DNA of 64,000 bases. Source: an uncultured Corynebacterium sp. (lineage in GTDB: Bacteria; Actinomycetota; Actinomycetes; Mycobacteriales; Mycobacteriaceae). The position numbers and the translations under genes were made by a program. Under the pieces are notes generated by a model. That model worked only from the letters and a program-made list of their open reading frames with translations, made no database searches and was not told the origin of the DNA. Below are positions 16,308 through 25,295 of this stretch, piece after piece. Within the stretch, counting starts at the first letter, position 1. Each line of letters begins with the position of its first letter. The stretch is from assembly GCA_943914355.1 (NCBI GenBank), contig CALUBS010000005.1, positions 1-64,000 of the forward strand. Direction: 5' to 3'.

Positions 16308-16925
16308 TTAGTCGAACTGACCTTGGATGATGGCGGCCGCATCGAGCGGGGTTACGTGATAGGAGATCGGGTTCTGGTTGGAACCTGCCATAAGTGCGCC
16401 GGCGCAGGAATGTCCCGCGCCCATCATGTGGCCTAGCTCGTGAGCAATGGTGCCTTGGAGCGCCTCAGGGTAGGTGGCGTTGGGCATCTTGATGGACACC
16501 AACTTGTGATCTGGGTAAGCCGAGCCTTGGACGTAGCCGCGGGGATCCGGATTGTAGATGATGGAAATGGTGTCATCATCAGCTTCGGAAGGATTTACTT
16601 CCTTAAGGGAAGCTTTCCCCTCGAGAGCCTCGTTCCACTCGGCAACGGCGGCGTCCAGCTGCTTGCGGTATGGGAAGTTATCCGCCACTTTGTACTTCAG
16701 TACGCCATCGCTGAAATAAGGTTTCACAGAGTCCTCATCGTGGAGGATGGAAGGATCTGGAACCGGCTTGCCCTCGTTAGCCAGTTTGGTGATGGCCTTG
16801 CAGGTTCCAGGATCGATGATGGAACGTACTGGGTCGCTCTTTGCGTTCGCGGCCGGCGCGGCGATAGTGCCGAGAATGGCGGTGGTGGCAAGGGCGGTGA
16901 CAGATAGCTTCTTCAGAGAGCGCAT
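16308..16925 (-). CDS. secreted zinc metalloprotease, snapalysin-like
   Basis: 205 residues. A signal peptide (basic MRSLKK, hydrophobic core, AANA-KS cleavage region near residue 28) precedes the mature domain. The metzincin zinc site HELGHMMGAGH (about residues 163-173) and a Met-turn GALMAGS define a snapalysin-type protease. The product should be secreted or cell-wall released and digest host or nutrient protein. The gene stands alone with its own terminator. Confidence 0.88.
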   Translation of the reverse strand: MRSLKKLSVTALATTAILGTIAAPAANAKSDPVRSIIDPGTCKAITKLANEGKPVPDPSILHDEDSVKPYFSDGVLKYKVADNFPYRKQLDAAVAEWNEALEGKASLKEVNPSEADDDTISIIYNPDPRGYVQGSAYPDHKLVSIKMPNATYPEALQGTIAHELGHMMGAGHSCAGALMAGSNQNPISYHVTPLDAAAIIQGQFD

Positions 16926-17095
16926 CGGCAGTTAGTGACCTTTCGATTGGCTTTATCGTTCGTGGAGTGCAGTTGGCCTTAGCAATATCCGCGGGAAACA
17001 GAATTGCGTGGATGTCTCAGGCAAGCGAGAAACAAACAATTTTTGCTACACCGGGCAAAATAGAAATTTACATTGTTAACTTCGCTTTGTCGACT

Positions 17096-18190
17096 CTAAT
17101 TTAGACGCTCACCAGTAGTAGAGCTAAATAGGTGGATACGGTCAGGATCTGGGGAAACGCGGAAAGTGTCACCAATCGTGTAATCACGGCGAGCACTTAC
17201 CAATATCCCAGTTTGTCCGCCCATGCGGGTCGTCGACTGGAGATTTTCGCCCGAGTCTGCCAAGTCGCCATAGAGGTAGGTTTGATTGCCGAGCTCTTCA
17301 ACGTGCTTAACGGTAAATTCCGCGCCTTCCTCTGTGTGCACCCAATCTTCAGGGCGAACGCCAACGGTAACGGAATGCGCACCATCGAAGTCGTAATTCG
17401 CCAAGTTGATGCGAGTAGATCCCAGTGAAAGCTGACTAGAGGTGTGCGCGAGGTTGTAGATATTCATGGCAGGGGAGCCGATGAAGCCGGCAACGAAGAC
17501 GTTCTGGGGGCGGTCGTAGATTTCACGAGTGGTATCTACTTGTTGTAGGACACCTGCATTAAGCACCGCGACGCGGTCACCCATGGTCATTGCTTCGGTC
17601 TGGTCGTGGGTTACGTATACCGTGGTCGTGCCAAGGCGACGTTGCAAATTTGAAATCTGCGCGCGGGTGGATACGCGCAGTTTTGCATCCAGGTTGGATA
17701 ATGGCTCGTCCATGCAGAATACAGCTGGTTCGCGCACGATGGCGCGGCCCATCGCTACGCGCTGGCGCTGGCCACCTGAAAGATTTGCGGGCTTTCGGTC
17801 AAGCAGATCCTCCATCTGCAAGATTTTGGCGGCTTCTTGCACCCGCGTCTTAATCTGGTCCTTGGGTACTTTCCGGTTCTCCAAAGCGAAGGACATATTC
17901 TGCGCGACCGACATATTCGGGTACAGGGCGTAGTTCTGAAAGACCATGGCTACGTCTCGATCTGATGGGCTGACTCCAGTGACGTCTTTTCCTCCGATCC
18001 GAATGGAACCTCGGTCGGTCGGCTCAAGGCCCGCGAGCATTCGCAAGCTGGTGGATTTTCCGCAGCCAGAAGGCCCGACGAGGACCAAAAACTCGCCATC
18101 GGAAATATCTAGATTAAGACGGTCAACTGCGGGGCGCTCCGCGTCTTTGGAGTAGATGCGGCTTGCTCCATCAAATGTGACAGTAGCCAT
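17096..18190 (-). CDS. ugpC: ABC transporter ATPase, UgpC/MsiK type
   Basis: 364 residues. Walker A GPSGCGKS, signature LSGGQRQR, Walker [13 protein letters not shown] and the switch histidine in THDQTEAM are all present, followed by a C-terminal TOBE domain (about 240-360). It energises uptake by the adjacent permeases. It is the last gene of the ugpA-ugpE-ugpB-ugpC set, 37 bases after ugpB, with AAAGG before the ATG. Confidence 0.9.
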   Translation of the reverse strand: MATVTFDGASRIYSKDAERPAVDRLNLDISDGEFLVLVGPSGCGKSTSLRMLAGLEPTDRGSIRIGGKDVTGVSPSDRDVAMVFQNYALYPNMSVAQNMSFALENRKVPKDQIKTRVQEAAKILQMEDLLDRKPANLSGGQRQRVAMGRAIVREPAVFCMDEPLSNLDAKLRVSTRAQISNLQRRLGTTTVYVTHDQTEAMTMGDRVAVLNAGVLQQVDTTREIYDRPQNVFVAGFIGSPAMNIYNLAHTSSQLSLGSTRINLANYDFDGAHSVTVGVRPEDWVHTEEGAEFTVKHVEELGNQTYLYGDLADSGENLQSTTRMGGQTGILVSARRDYTIGDTFRVSPDPDRIHLFSSTTGERLN

Positions 18191-18227
18191 GGTGTTACCT
18201 TTCAGATACTAAGGAGAATTGGCAAGA

Positions 18228-19550
18228 TTAGCCGTTAATGACGGGCTTTACCTGGTTGTCATAAATGGACTGCAGAGTCTTTTCCAGATCCGTGAGCACC
18301 TTGGTGACATCGTCGCGGTTGGTGACGATCTTCTCGAAGGCACCACCAATCTCCTGATCTGCACCAGGGAGGAATACACGGGCGTTGTCCTGTGGGCGTG
18401 TTTCTGGAAGCTGCTTGATAGCAGTTTCGAAATTCGGGTTCTCTTCCATGAATTTCTTCTGATCTTCGTTGTCGGCAGCAGAAGAGCGGACTGGCATATA
18501 ACCCACATTTTGGGACCAGTATGAGGTGTTTTCCTCGTTCGTGATGAAATCAATCAGCTTAATGGCTGCCAACTGGCGGTTCTTGCTAATACCGGAAGGA
18601 ATGGCGAGGCCGGCACCTCCGGTGGGGCAAGCGCCGTCTCCCTTTGGATTGGGAAGGAATGCGGTTCCTAACTCGAAGTCAGCGGTATCAGTGATACCTG
18701 CAAGATCGCCTGTGGATAGGACAGTGGCTGCAGCGCGTCCGGTACCGAATTCCATGGCCATGTCATTGCCCATGTAGGAATAGCCATTCTTGTTATCGGT
18801 AACATCCTTGAGCCATTCCACAGCCTCGATGGTTTTGTCATCAGTGAACTTCAAATCCCATTCATCGGAGTAGGCGCCGCCCTTAGACCACAAGGGGCCT
18901 TGGAAAATCCATCCCAAGTAGCCGACTGCATCGCCCCAGCCAAAGGGCTTCATTTTAGAATCAGCGCTGGCGAGCTTTTCAGACCACTCATCCATTTCGT
19001 CCCAAGACTCCGGTCCGCGGTCCGGCAAGCCAGCCTTCTTCCACGCGTCCTTGTTGTAGTAGAACAGGGGAGTCGACCGGGCAAAGGGAAGCGCGAAGTG
19101 GCCGCCGTCGTAGTTGTAGTCCTCATAGAGCGGTTGGACATAGCTTGAAAGGTCAATATCGGCTTCTTTGGCTAGATCATCAACATTGGCAATCTGCCCA
19201 TTGATGGCGAAGTTATACCACCACACATCAGACAGAACCACGATGTCTGGAAGATCAGATCCTGTGAGTGCAGCATTAAACTTTTGTGCTGCTTCCTCGT
19301 AGTTCTTTCCTGCGTCAACAAGGTTGACCTTGATATCAGGGTTTTCCTTCTCGAAGCGAGAGATGATTTCTTTTTCGATGTCCTTTGAGGAAGCTGGGTG
19401 GTTGGACCACCACGTCAATTCCGTGACCTCGCCACCATCGCCACCGTCGCTACTGCCTTGGGAACTAGTAGATGAGGTGCCAGCACAAGCGGCAAGAAAT
19501 GTAGCGGTAGAAGCAGTGGAAGCTAGCGCGAGAAACTTACGGCGAAGCAT
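18228..19550 (-). CDS. ugpB: ABC substrate-binding lipoprotein, UgpB-like
   Basis: 440 residues. A lipobox FLAACAG places the acylated cysteine near residue 22. The mature protein has the UgpB-like segments LPFARSTPLFYYNKDAWKKA, TGGAGLAIPSG, VGYMPVRSSA and ARVFLPGADQEIG. It most likely binds sn-glycerol-3-phosphate or a glycerophosphodiester; a sugar ligand cannot be excluded. AAGGAGAT directly before the ATG is a strong ribosome-binding site, fitting a need for more binding protein than permease. Confidence 0.85.
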   Translation of the reverse strand: MLRRKFLALASTASTATFLAACAGTSSTSSQGSSDGGDGGEVTELTWWSNHPASSKDIEKEIISRFEKENPDIKVNLVDAGKNYEEAAQKFNAALTGSDLPDIVVLSDVWWYNFAINGQIANVDDLAKEADIDLSSYVQPLYEDYNYDGGHFALPFARSTPLFYYNKDAWKKAGLPDRGPESWDEMDEWSEKLASADSKMKPFGWGDAVGYLGWIFQGPLWSKGGAYSDEWDLKFTDDKTIEAVEWLKDVTDNKNGYSYMGNDMAMEFGTGRAAATVLSTGDLAGITDTADFELGTAFLPNPKGDGACPTGGAGLAIPSGISKNRQLAAIKLIDFITNEENTSYWSQNVGYMPVRSSAADNEDQKKFMEENPNFETAIKQLPETRPQDNARVFLPGADQEIGGAFEKIVTNRDDVTKVLTDLEKTLQSIYDNQVKPVING

Positions 19551-19625
19551 GGGTATCTCCTTATATAGAAGTCAGATTGAGAAGGATAGGGTGATAACGG
19601 CGAGCGTGATAGGGATAGAAGCCTT

Positions 19626-20492
19626 CTAACCTTTGACGGCGCCAGTGGTGAGACCTTGAATCATGTATTTCTGCAGGCCAAGGAAGATGACGACCATCGG
19701 AAGAATGGTGAGAACGGTTGCTGCCATTACTGGTCCCCAGTTAGTAACGCCATCGTTGTTTTGCAGCATGGTCAGCCCCACCTGCAAGGGAGCAACCCGT
19801 TCTGTATCCGCCATCAGGAATGGCCACAAGTAGGTATTCCATTCGTTTACTAGTGTGATCACTGAAAATGCTGTCAGTGTTGGCCAAGAAACGGGAAGCA
19901 GCACCTTGGTGAGCAAGCGAATGGGGCCGGCACCGTCCATGCGAGCAGCTTCCACAAGCTCATAAGGCAAGGAAAGGAAGTGATTGCGCATGAGGAAGGT
20001 GCCGAATGCAACACCAGCCAGCGGGACGATGATGCCGACAAAGGTATTACGCCATCCCAAGGAATTGACCAAGGCGTAGTTGGAAATCACCGTGATTTCT
20101 GCAGGGACCATCAGGGAAGAAATCACCACGATGAAGACTAGATTGCGTCCTGGGAAGCGAAGGATAGATAAGGCGTAGGCGGAGATGACACCAAGCACAA
20201 TCTTTATAGCGGATAGGACCGCGGTAATGAAGACGGAGTTGCGCAGGTAGGTCCAGAAGGGAACGCGCGTTGTGGCGTCTGCGTAATTTTTGGTTTCCCA
20301 CGTCGGCGGTAGCCAGTTAACTGGGTCGGTGTAAATATCACCTCTGGCCTTGAATGAGGTCATTAAGATCCAGAACAACGGCAGTCCCACGAGCAGGAGG
20401 ACGAGGATAATTCCTACGTAGCCACCGATGAGCTTGGCACGCCTTGATACAGGGGAAGAGTCTGTGATCATGTGAAGATTTGAATCAGCCAT
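19626..20492 (-). CDS. ugpE: ABC permease, UgpE-like
   Basis: 288 residues with six membrane segments and the cytoplasmic EAA loop (ELVEAARMDGAGPIRLLTKVLLP) that contacts the ATPase. It pairs with the preceding permease. The gene starts eight bases after ugpA ends. Substrate is that of the UgpB-like binding protein. Confidence 0.88.
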   Translation of the reverse strand: MADSNLHMITDSSPVSRRAKLIGGYVGIILVLLLVGLPLFWILMTSFKARGDIYTDPVNWLPPTWETKNYADATTRVPFWTYLRNSVFITAVLSAIKIVLGVISAYALSILRFPGRNLVFIVVISSLMVPAEITVISNYALVNSLGWRNTFVGIIVPLAGVAFGTFLMRNHFLSLPYELVEAARMDGAGPIRLLTKVLLPVSWPTLTAFSVITLVNEWNTYLWPFLMADTERVAPLQVGLTMLQNNDGVTNWGPVMAATVLTILPMVVIFLGLQKYMIQGLTTGAVKG

Positions 20493-20500
20493 AGGGTGGG

Positions 20501-21475
20501 TTAACCTCGCTTATCCATGATGCGGACCTGAATCAACGTAACGACGAGCAGGATGAGGAATAGGATTGTCGCAGCAGTGGCGCCGTAACCAGCACGGAAG
20601 TTGACAAAGGTTTCGTTATAAATCTGAAAAACCAGCGTCTGGGTGCCGTTTCCTTGAGGGCCGCCTCGGGTCATGACGTTGATGATGTCGAAGACCTGCA
20701 CAGAGTTGAGCAGTACCGTAATGGAAAGGAAGAAGGTGGTATTGCGCAGTTGTGGCATTGTCACGCGCCAAAATTTGCGCCAACGCCCAGTTCCATCAAT
20801 GGCGGCAGCTTCGTCTAATTCTTTATCTAAGCCTTGTAGGGCAGCCAAGTAGATGACAAACGTGTATCCCAAGTTCTTCCACACGAATGTGAATGTCACC
20901 ATGAACAACGCCCAGCTAGGCACGGCGTAAAAGTTTGGAGAACTAATGCCAAACCACCCAAGGATTTCTTGAATCAATCCGAAGTTGGGGTCGAATACGA
21001 ATTGGAAGGCGATACCAATCGCAGCACCGGAGATGGCATAAGGCGCAAAGACCACCGAGCGTGCAAAGTTGCGGCCTCTGATTTTTTGATTGAGAAGTAG
21101 CGCAAGCGCAAGCCCAATTACCATGGAGCCGATGACCGCGAAAAAGGTGAAAATGACGGTATTTAAGACGATCGTCTTTGTATCGTCACGCGTGAACCAC
21201 TCCACGTAATTATCAAAACCAACAAAAGTGGAGCTTGAACTAGAAATATTCCAGTTAAAAAAGGAAAGCCGAATATTATCTAGCAGCGGCCGGTAGGTAA
21301 AAATGGCCAGCAAGATGAGATTGGGCGCCAAAAGTACGGCAGCCAGCAACCATTCCTTATGTCGGCTCTTTGTAGCCTTTCGCACGAGCTCCGATGGATT
21401 ATCGTTGCTCGGGCCGGTGGCCGTGGCAGTCGCGATGCCGTTCTTAGTGCCGGCAGGTTCATCCCTGAGAGTCAC
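20501..21475 (-). CDS. ugpA: ABC permease, UgpA-like
   Basis: About 324 residues, six membrane segments, EAA loop near ELDEAAAIDGTGRWRKFWRVTMP. First gene of the operon. The open frame extends upstream to 21541, but GTG 21475 is preferred because TACGTT, a TANNNT -10 hexamer, ends six bases before it, giving a leaderless transcript. The N-terminus (about 45 residues) is polar and of low conservation, so the start is less certain than the rest. Confidence 0.82.
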   Translation of the reverse strand: MTLRDEPAGTKNGIATATATGPSNDNPSELVRKATKSRHKEWLLAAVLLAPNLILLAIFTYRPLLDNIRLSFFNWNISSSSSTFVGFDNYVEWFTRDDTKTIVLNTVIFTFFAVIGSMVIGLALALLLNQKIRGRNFARSVVFAPYAISGAAIGIAFQFVFDPNFGLIQEILGWFGISSPNFYAVPSWALFMVTFTFVWKNLGYTFVIYLAALQGLDKELDEAAAIDGTGRWRKFWRVTMPQLRNTTFFLSITVLLNSVQVFDIINVMTRGGPQGNGTQTLVFQIYNETFVNFRAGYGATAATILFLILLVVTLIQVRIMDKRG

Positions 21476-21585
21476 CCAGTCAACGTAAACCGCGTAGATT
21501 ACGGGGTGTTTCACATAGTGGAAACTCTTGATGAATTGCAAACGTCGAGCCCGTAAAGACTAGGGGACTACTGCGTAACCGATGG

Positions 21586-21636
21586 AAAAACAACTCCAGC
21601 GCCCGGGCCTCAGTGAAGGGCCGCAGGGCGCTGGAG
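21586..21636 (-). terminator. terminator of small-RNA copy 1
   Basis: Long stem CTCCAGCGCCCGGGCC / GGGCC-GCA-GGGCGCTGGAG with an 8-base loop; on the minus strand it is followed by TTGTTTTT. It would stop transcription coming from 21670 before ugpA. Confidence 0.85.
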
Positions 21637-21674
21637 CTGGTTCTCTCTATCTCTCTTGCGTTCTCTCAAACGCT
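21586..21674 (-). ncRNA. candidate small RNA, copy 1 of a GA-rich hairpin family
   Basis: On the minus strand a conserved CCATACTT (-10-like CATACT at 21681-21686) is followed by hairpin GCGT-TTGAGAGA-ACGC (21658-21673), the single-stranded AGAGAGATAGAGAGAACC and a strong terminator ending in TTTTT. The first three parts also occur in the copies at 23290-23437 and 25035-25182, while the terminator stem differs in sequence. Such conservation of layout indicates an RNA gene and not chance. No reading frame of note is inside. It ends before ugpA and so is probably a separate transcript. Confidence 0.55.
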
Positions 21675-21808
21675 AAAGAAAGTATGGCGCTAAACCCTGT
21701 TATAGGCATTGAAGAAAGCTGAAATTTTCCTGAAAGTTAGTGGAGGCTAAGAAGGCCACGGGGTAGGAACGCGGTGCGCTAGTCTGGGAGGTAGAAGAAT
21801 TAGCCAAA

Positions 21809-23194
21809 ATGTGGGTGGAAGCTGGGGCAATGGTCGCTGGGAAGTGGCTTGGATCGCAGCTTTCCCGCGAGGTAGAGGTGGAAGATTTGTCGTCGCAGTA
21901 TGATCCGAATTTTCACCGGCAGATGGGCGTGGAAGCTGACGTCGTCTTGCGCGTCGGAATGATGCTAATGGGGGCGGGCACATCAGGCTATCGCGTGCTG
22001 CGCGGCATGAAGCGCAGCGCCCGGGCGCTGGGATTTGATCATTTGGATGCCAACGTGGGGCTGACCCAAATTACTTGTACCTTTCACCGGGGCGATTCCT
22101 TTCGCACCGTGATTGCGCGCACGCATTCGCCGGCCGTCGATGCCTCCCGCATTGAGGCGTTGGAGGATCTCACCCATAACCACCTGTATTCCGGAATTAC
22201 CGCGGAAGAGCTTTCAGGGATGCTCGATTCCATTGAAAGTGACGTGAAAAAGCGCTGGAGCGTGTGGGTCCTATCCACAGCGGCAGCGGTCGCGTGCGCG
22301 GCGTTTGCATTCCTAAATTTCTTTCCGGTGCAGGCGGTAGGCCTCGTCGCGCTGGCCGCATTCGTGGGACAATTCGTGCGCTATGAGGTATTGCACCAGC
22401 ATGTGCACCAAATTGGCGGGATCATCGCCGGTGGTGCGGCAGCTAGCATCACGTTCTTTATCCTCATCGAGCTTCTAGGATTTGCCGGGGTGGTAGAGCC
22501 GAGCTCGCTTTCCTCGGGCTATGTAGCGGCGGTGCTCTTTTTGATTCCGGGGTTCCCGCTGTTCTCGGCCCTGATTGATATTGCGCGCTTTGACTTCGAT
22601 GCGGGCATCGCCAGGTTGGGGTATGCGTTTACGGTCATCTTTACCGCTACGTTTACCGTCTCCATGGTCAGTTGGTTGACGGATCTCAGCCCGGATCCGC
22701 CGGTTCCTGCACCGGATACGCGGTGGTACCTACTGGCTTCTGTCGCCAGTTTCTTTGGCATCGCGGGTTTTGCCTTCCTCTTTAATTCCTCGCGCCGCAT
22801 GGTCCTAGTGGCCGCAAGCGTGGGGACAGTGGCCAACGCGGTGCGCTTAGGCCTCCTGGAGCTGGGCACGACCGTCTACTTTGCGGCGTTTATTGGCGGG
22901 CTGATCATCGGACTCTTGGGTGCGGTGGCCTCCCAAAAGGCGCGGTTGCCGCGCATTACCACCACCGTGCCTGCCGCCGTCATCATGATCCCCGGGGTGA
23001 CGATGTTTCGCGCGGTCTATTACCTCAACGATGGCCAGATGGATCAGGCAGTGGCGAATGTGGCTACCGGCTTGATGGTGGTAGGCGCCATCGGCGCAGG
23101 GATGGTTTTTGCCCGGTTGCTCACGGACCGCGATTGGGCATTGGGGCGGCTTATTGACTTCGATAAGGAAATCCCGCGAAAGAAGCCCGCCTAG
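21809..23194 (+). CDS. thrE: threonine/serine exporter, ThrE family
   Basis: 461 residues. The cytoplasmic N-terminal domain (about 45-150; GTSGYRVLRGMKRSARALG and NVGLTQITCTFHRGDSFRT) is followed by about ten membrane helices in two blocks, the DUF1212 and DUF3815 halves of ThrE. ThrE exports threonine and serine by proton motive force in Corynebacterium glutamicum. The last helical block contains VPAAVIMIPGVTMFRAVYYL, a ThrE hallmark. The start ATG 21809 has AGGTAG about 15 bases upstream. Confidence 0.88.
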   Translation: MWVEAGAMVAGKWLGSQLSREVEVEDLSSQYDPNFHRQMGVEADVVLRVGMMLMGAGTSGYRVLRGMKRSARALGFDHLDANVGLTQITCTFHRGDSFRTVIARTHSPAVDASRIEALEDLTHNHLYSGITAEELSGMLDSIESDVKKRWSVWVLSTAAAVACAAFAFLNFFPVQAVGLVALAAFVGQFVRYEVLHQHVHQIGGIIAGGAAASITFFILIELLGFAGVVEPSSLSSGYVAAVLFLIPGFPLFSALIDIARFDFDAGIARLGYAFTVIFTATFTVSMVSWLTDLSPDPPVPAPDTRWYLLASVASFFGIAGFAFLFNSSRRMVLVAASVGTVANAVRLGLLELGTTVYFAAFIGGLIIGLLGAVASQKARLPRITTTVPAAVIMIPGVTMFRAVYYLNDGQMDQAVANVATGLMVVGAIGAGMVFARLLTDRDWALGRLIDFDKEIPRKKPA

Positions 23195-23283
23195 CGCCGG
23201 TGGCTCGGCCTCGCGGCAGCCACCAGCAACGGCAGCCAGAGACGGCGGCCAGAGGCACTAGGCAATGCGGCTGCCAAAAATAC

Positions 23284-23455
23284 AACTAGTAAAACGCCAG
23301 CGGCACCCGGTTCCTTTCGGTTCCGAGTGCCGCTGACGTCTCTCTCTACAAGGGTGTTTCCATGTATCGGTTTGCACCGCCCTCTGGAAACTGAGGGGTT
23401 CTCTCTATCTCTCTCGTATGCGCTCTCTCAAACGCATGATTTAAGTATGGGGCAT
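23284..23455. repeat. 172-bp direct repeat, left copy
   Basis: Identical over 172 bases to 25029-25200 and similar for about 40 bases more on the right side. The two copies lie on each side of the MFS gene at a distance of 1,745 bases. They contain the small-RNA element. Perfect identity indicates a recent duplication or gene conversion. Confidence 0.95.
23290..23437 (-). ncRNA. candidate small RNA, copy 2
   Basis: Reading the minus strand: -10-like CATACT (23444-23449), hairpin ATGCG-TTTGAGAGAG-CGCAT, the conserved AGAGAGATAGAGAGAACC, hairpins CCCTC/GAGGG and CGGT-GCAA-ACCG, pairing GTTTCC/GGAAAC, another GAGAGAGA, and a 3' terminator stem CAGCGGCAC/GTGCCGCTG followed by GCGTTTTA. Predicted length is about 148 nt. 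It is longer than copy 1 by a central hairpin domain. There is no coding frame of note. The gap 23195-23674 contains nothing else that I can identify. Confidence 0.6.
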
Positions 23456-23674
23456 GTGACTGGAACAGCCATGGAATCTGCCTGAAAGGTTGCTGCTAAG
23501 TGCTGTGAGTTAGGTGGGGAAGGGAGGCATCGGCAAGCGAAGCTTATAGGCGAGGCTATAAAAGCAGATAAAGGTGATCTAAACCATAGTTATTTCTGTA
23601 GGCTCGTCGTTATGGGTGCAGATGATGCTGCGCCATTTTTGCGAATGATGCTCAACAGAAACGAGGTGAGGAGC

Positions 23675-24997
23675 ATGGCTCCTCTGATAGCCCCACCGCC
23701 AGCGAGCGATGAATCTGCCCCAGCGGACGTGGACGTTCCTGGTACTTCACACGAACAGCGCGTTTCCGCGATCAAGGCTGCATTCATCGGCACGTTTATT
23801 GAGTGGTTCGATTATGCGGCCTATATCTATATGTCCGCGATTATCTCGCGCGTCTTCTTCCCGGAAATGGAAGGCCGCCGCGCGCTGATTTTGACCTTCG
23901 CGCTCTTTGCGCTGTCATTCCTGGTGCGCCCCATCGGCGGAATCGTCTGGGGTCATATTGGTGATAGGCACGGCCGCATCCACACGTTGACCTATTCCAT
24001 CGTGCTGATGTCGCTGGCGACCGCCTGCATCGGTCTATTGCCTGGGTATGCCACCATCGGCTTTGCCGCCACGCTATTGCTCCTGCTGTGCCGCATGGTG
24101 CAAGGCTTTTCCGCCGCCGGTGAATATGCCGGCGCCGCCACGCACCTGGCTGAGATCGCCCCACCTGGGAAACGCGGGATTTATGCTGCGGTGGTGCCCT
24201 CGGCCACCGCATCCGGGCTGCTCTTGGGCTCGCTCATCGCGGCATTTCTTACCGGCGTGCTTGATGATGATGCCCTGCATTCCTGGGGCTGGCGCGTGCC
24301 CTTCCTGGTGGCGCTGCCGCTGGGCTTGTACGGGCTATGGATTCGCCGCCACACGGAGGAATCCACCCGCTTTGAAAAGCACGCGGAAACCGAGCTTTCG
24401 CCCCTGCGTCAGGTGCTGAAATACCCCAAGGCCCTGGCCATTGCCTTTGCCGGCGCGGTGCTCAACGCGATTGGCTTCTACGTCATCTTGACCTACCTGC
24501 CTACCTATCTTTCGGAGGAGCTGGGCATGGCAGAAACCCCGGCGTTTATTGCTTCCTCGGTGGCCTCCGCGTTCTACGTGGGCTTCGCGCTATTGACAGG
24601 CCTGCTGTCCGATCGCCTTGGCCGGCGCACCACCATGCTGTGCGCCGCGCTCTTTATGGGCCTTGCCATCATTCCGGCATTCATGCTTCTCGATGGCGCA
24701 GGCATCCTGCTCGTCATCATCATTCAGGTGTGCCTGGGTGGGGTGCTGGCGCTTAACGATGGCGTCTTGCCCTCCTTCCTTTCCGAGCAATTCCCCACGC
24801 ACGTGCGCCTGTCTGGTTTCGCGTTGACGTTTAATACGGCCAATGCCATCTTCGGTGGCACCGCCCCGATGATCGCGACGTGGCTGATTGATACCACCGG
24901 AAATAAACTCGCCCCAGCCTTTTACCTTGTGACCGCTGCAATCGTGACGGGTACCGCCGTGCTCTTCGCGCCGCGCAAGAACGACTTGGTGGCATAG
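23675..24997 (+). CDS. MFS transporter, metabolite:H+ symporter (MHS/ProP-like) family
   Basis: About 440 residues and twelve membrane segments. MHS features are GTFIEWFDYAAYIYMSA in helix 1, the GHIGDRHGR loop between helices 2 and 3, and RMVQGFSAAGEYAGAATHL. Members import osmolytes (proline, betaine) or organic acids with protons. The start at 23675 is chosen for GAGGTGAGGAG directly upstream; ATG 23612 lacks a site. The gene lies between two 172-bp identical repeats and next to an osmoprotectant ABC system, so a compatible solute is a reasonable guess for its substrate. Confidence 0.88.
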   Translation: MAPLIAPPPASDESAPADVDVPGTSHEQRVSAIKAAFIGTFIEWFDYAAYIYMSAIISRVFFPEMEGRRALILTFALFALSFLVRPIGGIVWGHIGDRHGRIHTLTYSIVLMSLATACIGLLPGYATIGFAATLLLLLCRMVQGFSAAGEYAGAATHLAEIAPPGKRGIYAAVVPSATASGLLLGSLIAAFLTGVLDDDALHSWGWRVPFLVALPLGLYGLWIRRHTEESTRFEKHAETELSPLRQVLKYPKALAIAFAGAVLNAIGFYVILTYLPTYLSEELGMAETPAFIASSVASAFYVGFALLTGLLSDRLGRRTTMLCAALFMGLAIIPAFMLLDGAGILLVIIIQVCLGGVLALNDGVLPSFLSEQFPTHVRLSGFALTFNTANAIFGGTAPMIATWLIDTTGNKLAPAFYLVTAAIVTGTAVLFAPRKNDLVA

Positions 24998-25028
24998 CCC
25001 GCATAACCCGTGCGGGTTATGCCTGTGG

Positions 25029-25200
25029 AACTAGTAAAACGCCAGCGGCACCCGGTTCCTTTCGGTTCCGAGTGCCGCTGACGTCTCTCTCTACAAGGGT
25101 GTTTCCATGTATCGGTTTGCACCGCCCTCTGGAAACTGAGGGGTTCTCTCTATCTCTCTCGTATGCGCTCTCTCAAACGCATGATTTAAGTATGGGGCAT
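25029..25200. repeat. 172-bp direct repeat, right copy
   Basis: Identical to 23284-23455. The flank to the right differs mainly by a few substitutions and here contains the perfect palindrome ATGGCTG-GAA-CAGCCAT (25201-25217), which is imperfect in the left copy. Confidence 0.95.
25035..25182 (-). ncRNA. candidate small RNA, copy 3
   Basis: Same sequence as copy 2. It lies between the convergent ends of the MFS gene and the osmoprotectant operon. Upstream of its -10-like CATACT (25189-25194) is the palindrome at 25201-25217, in a position suited to a regulator near the -35 region. The terminator stem also closes transcription coming from the osmoprotectant operon on this strand. Confidence 0.6.
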
Positions 25201-25295
25201 ATGGCTGGAACAGCCATGGAATCTATCTGATAGGTCGCTGAAAATTACTGAAAGTTTTCTGTATATCCATTTGCTCTGGTAGAGCGGCCAGAGGA

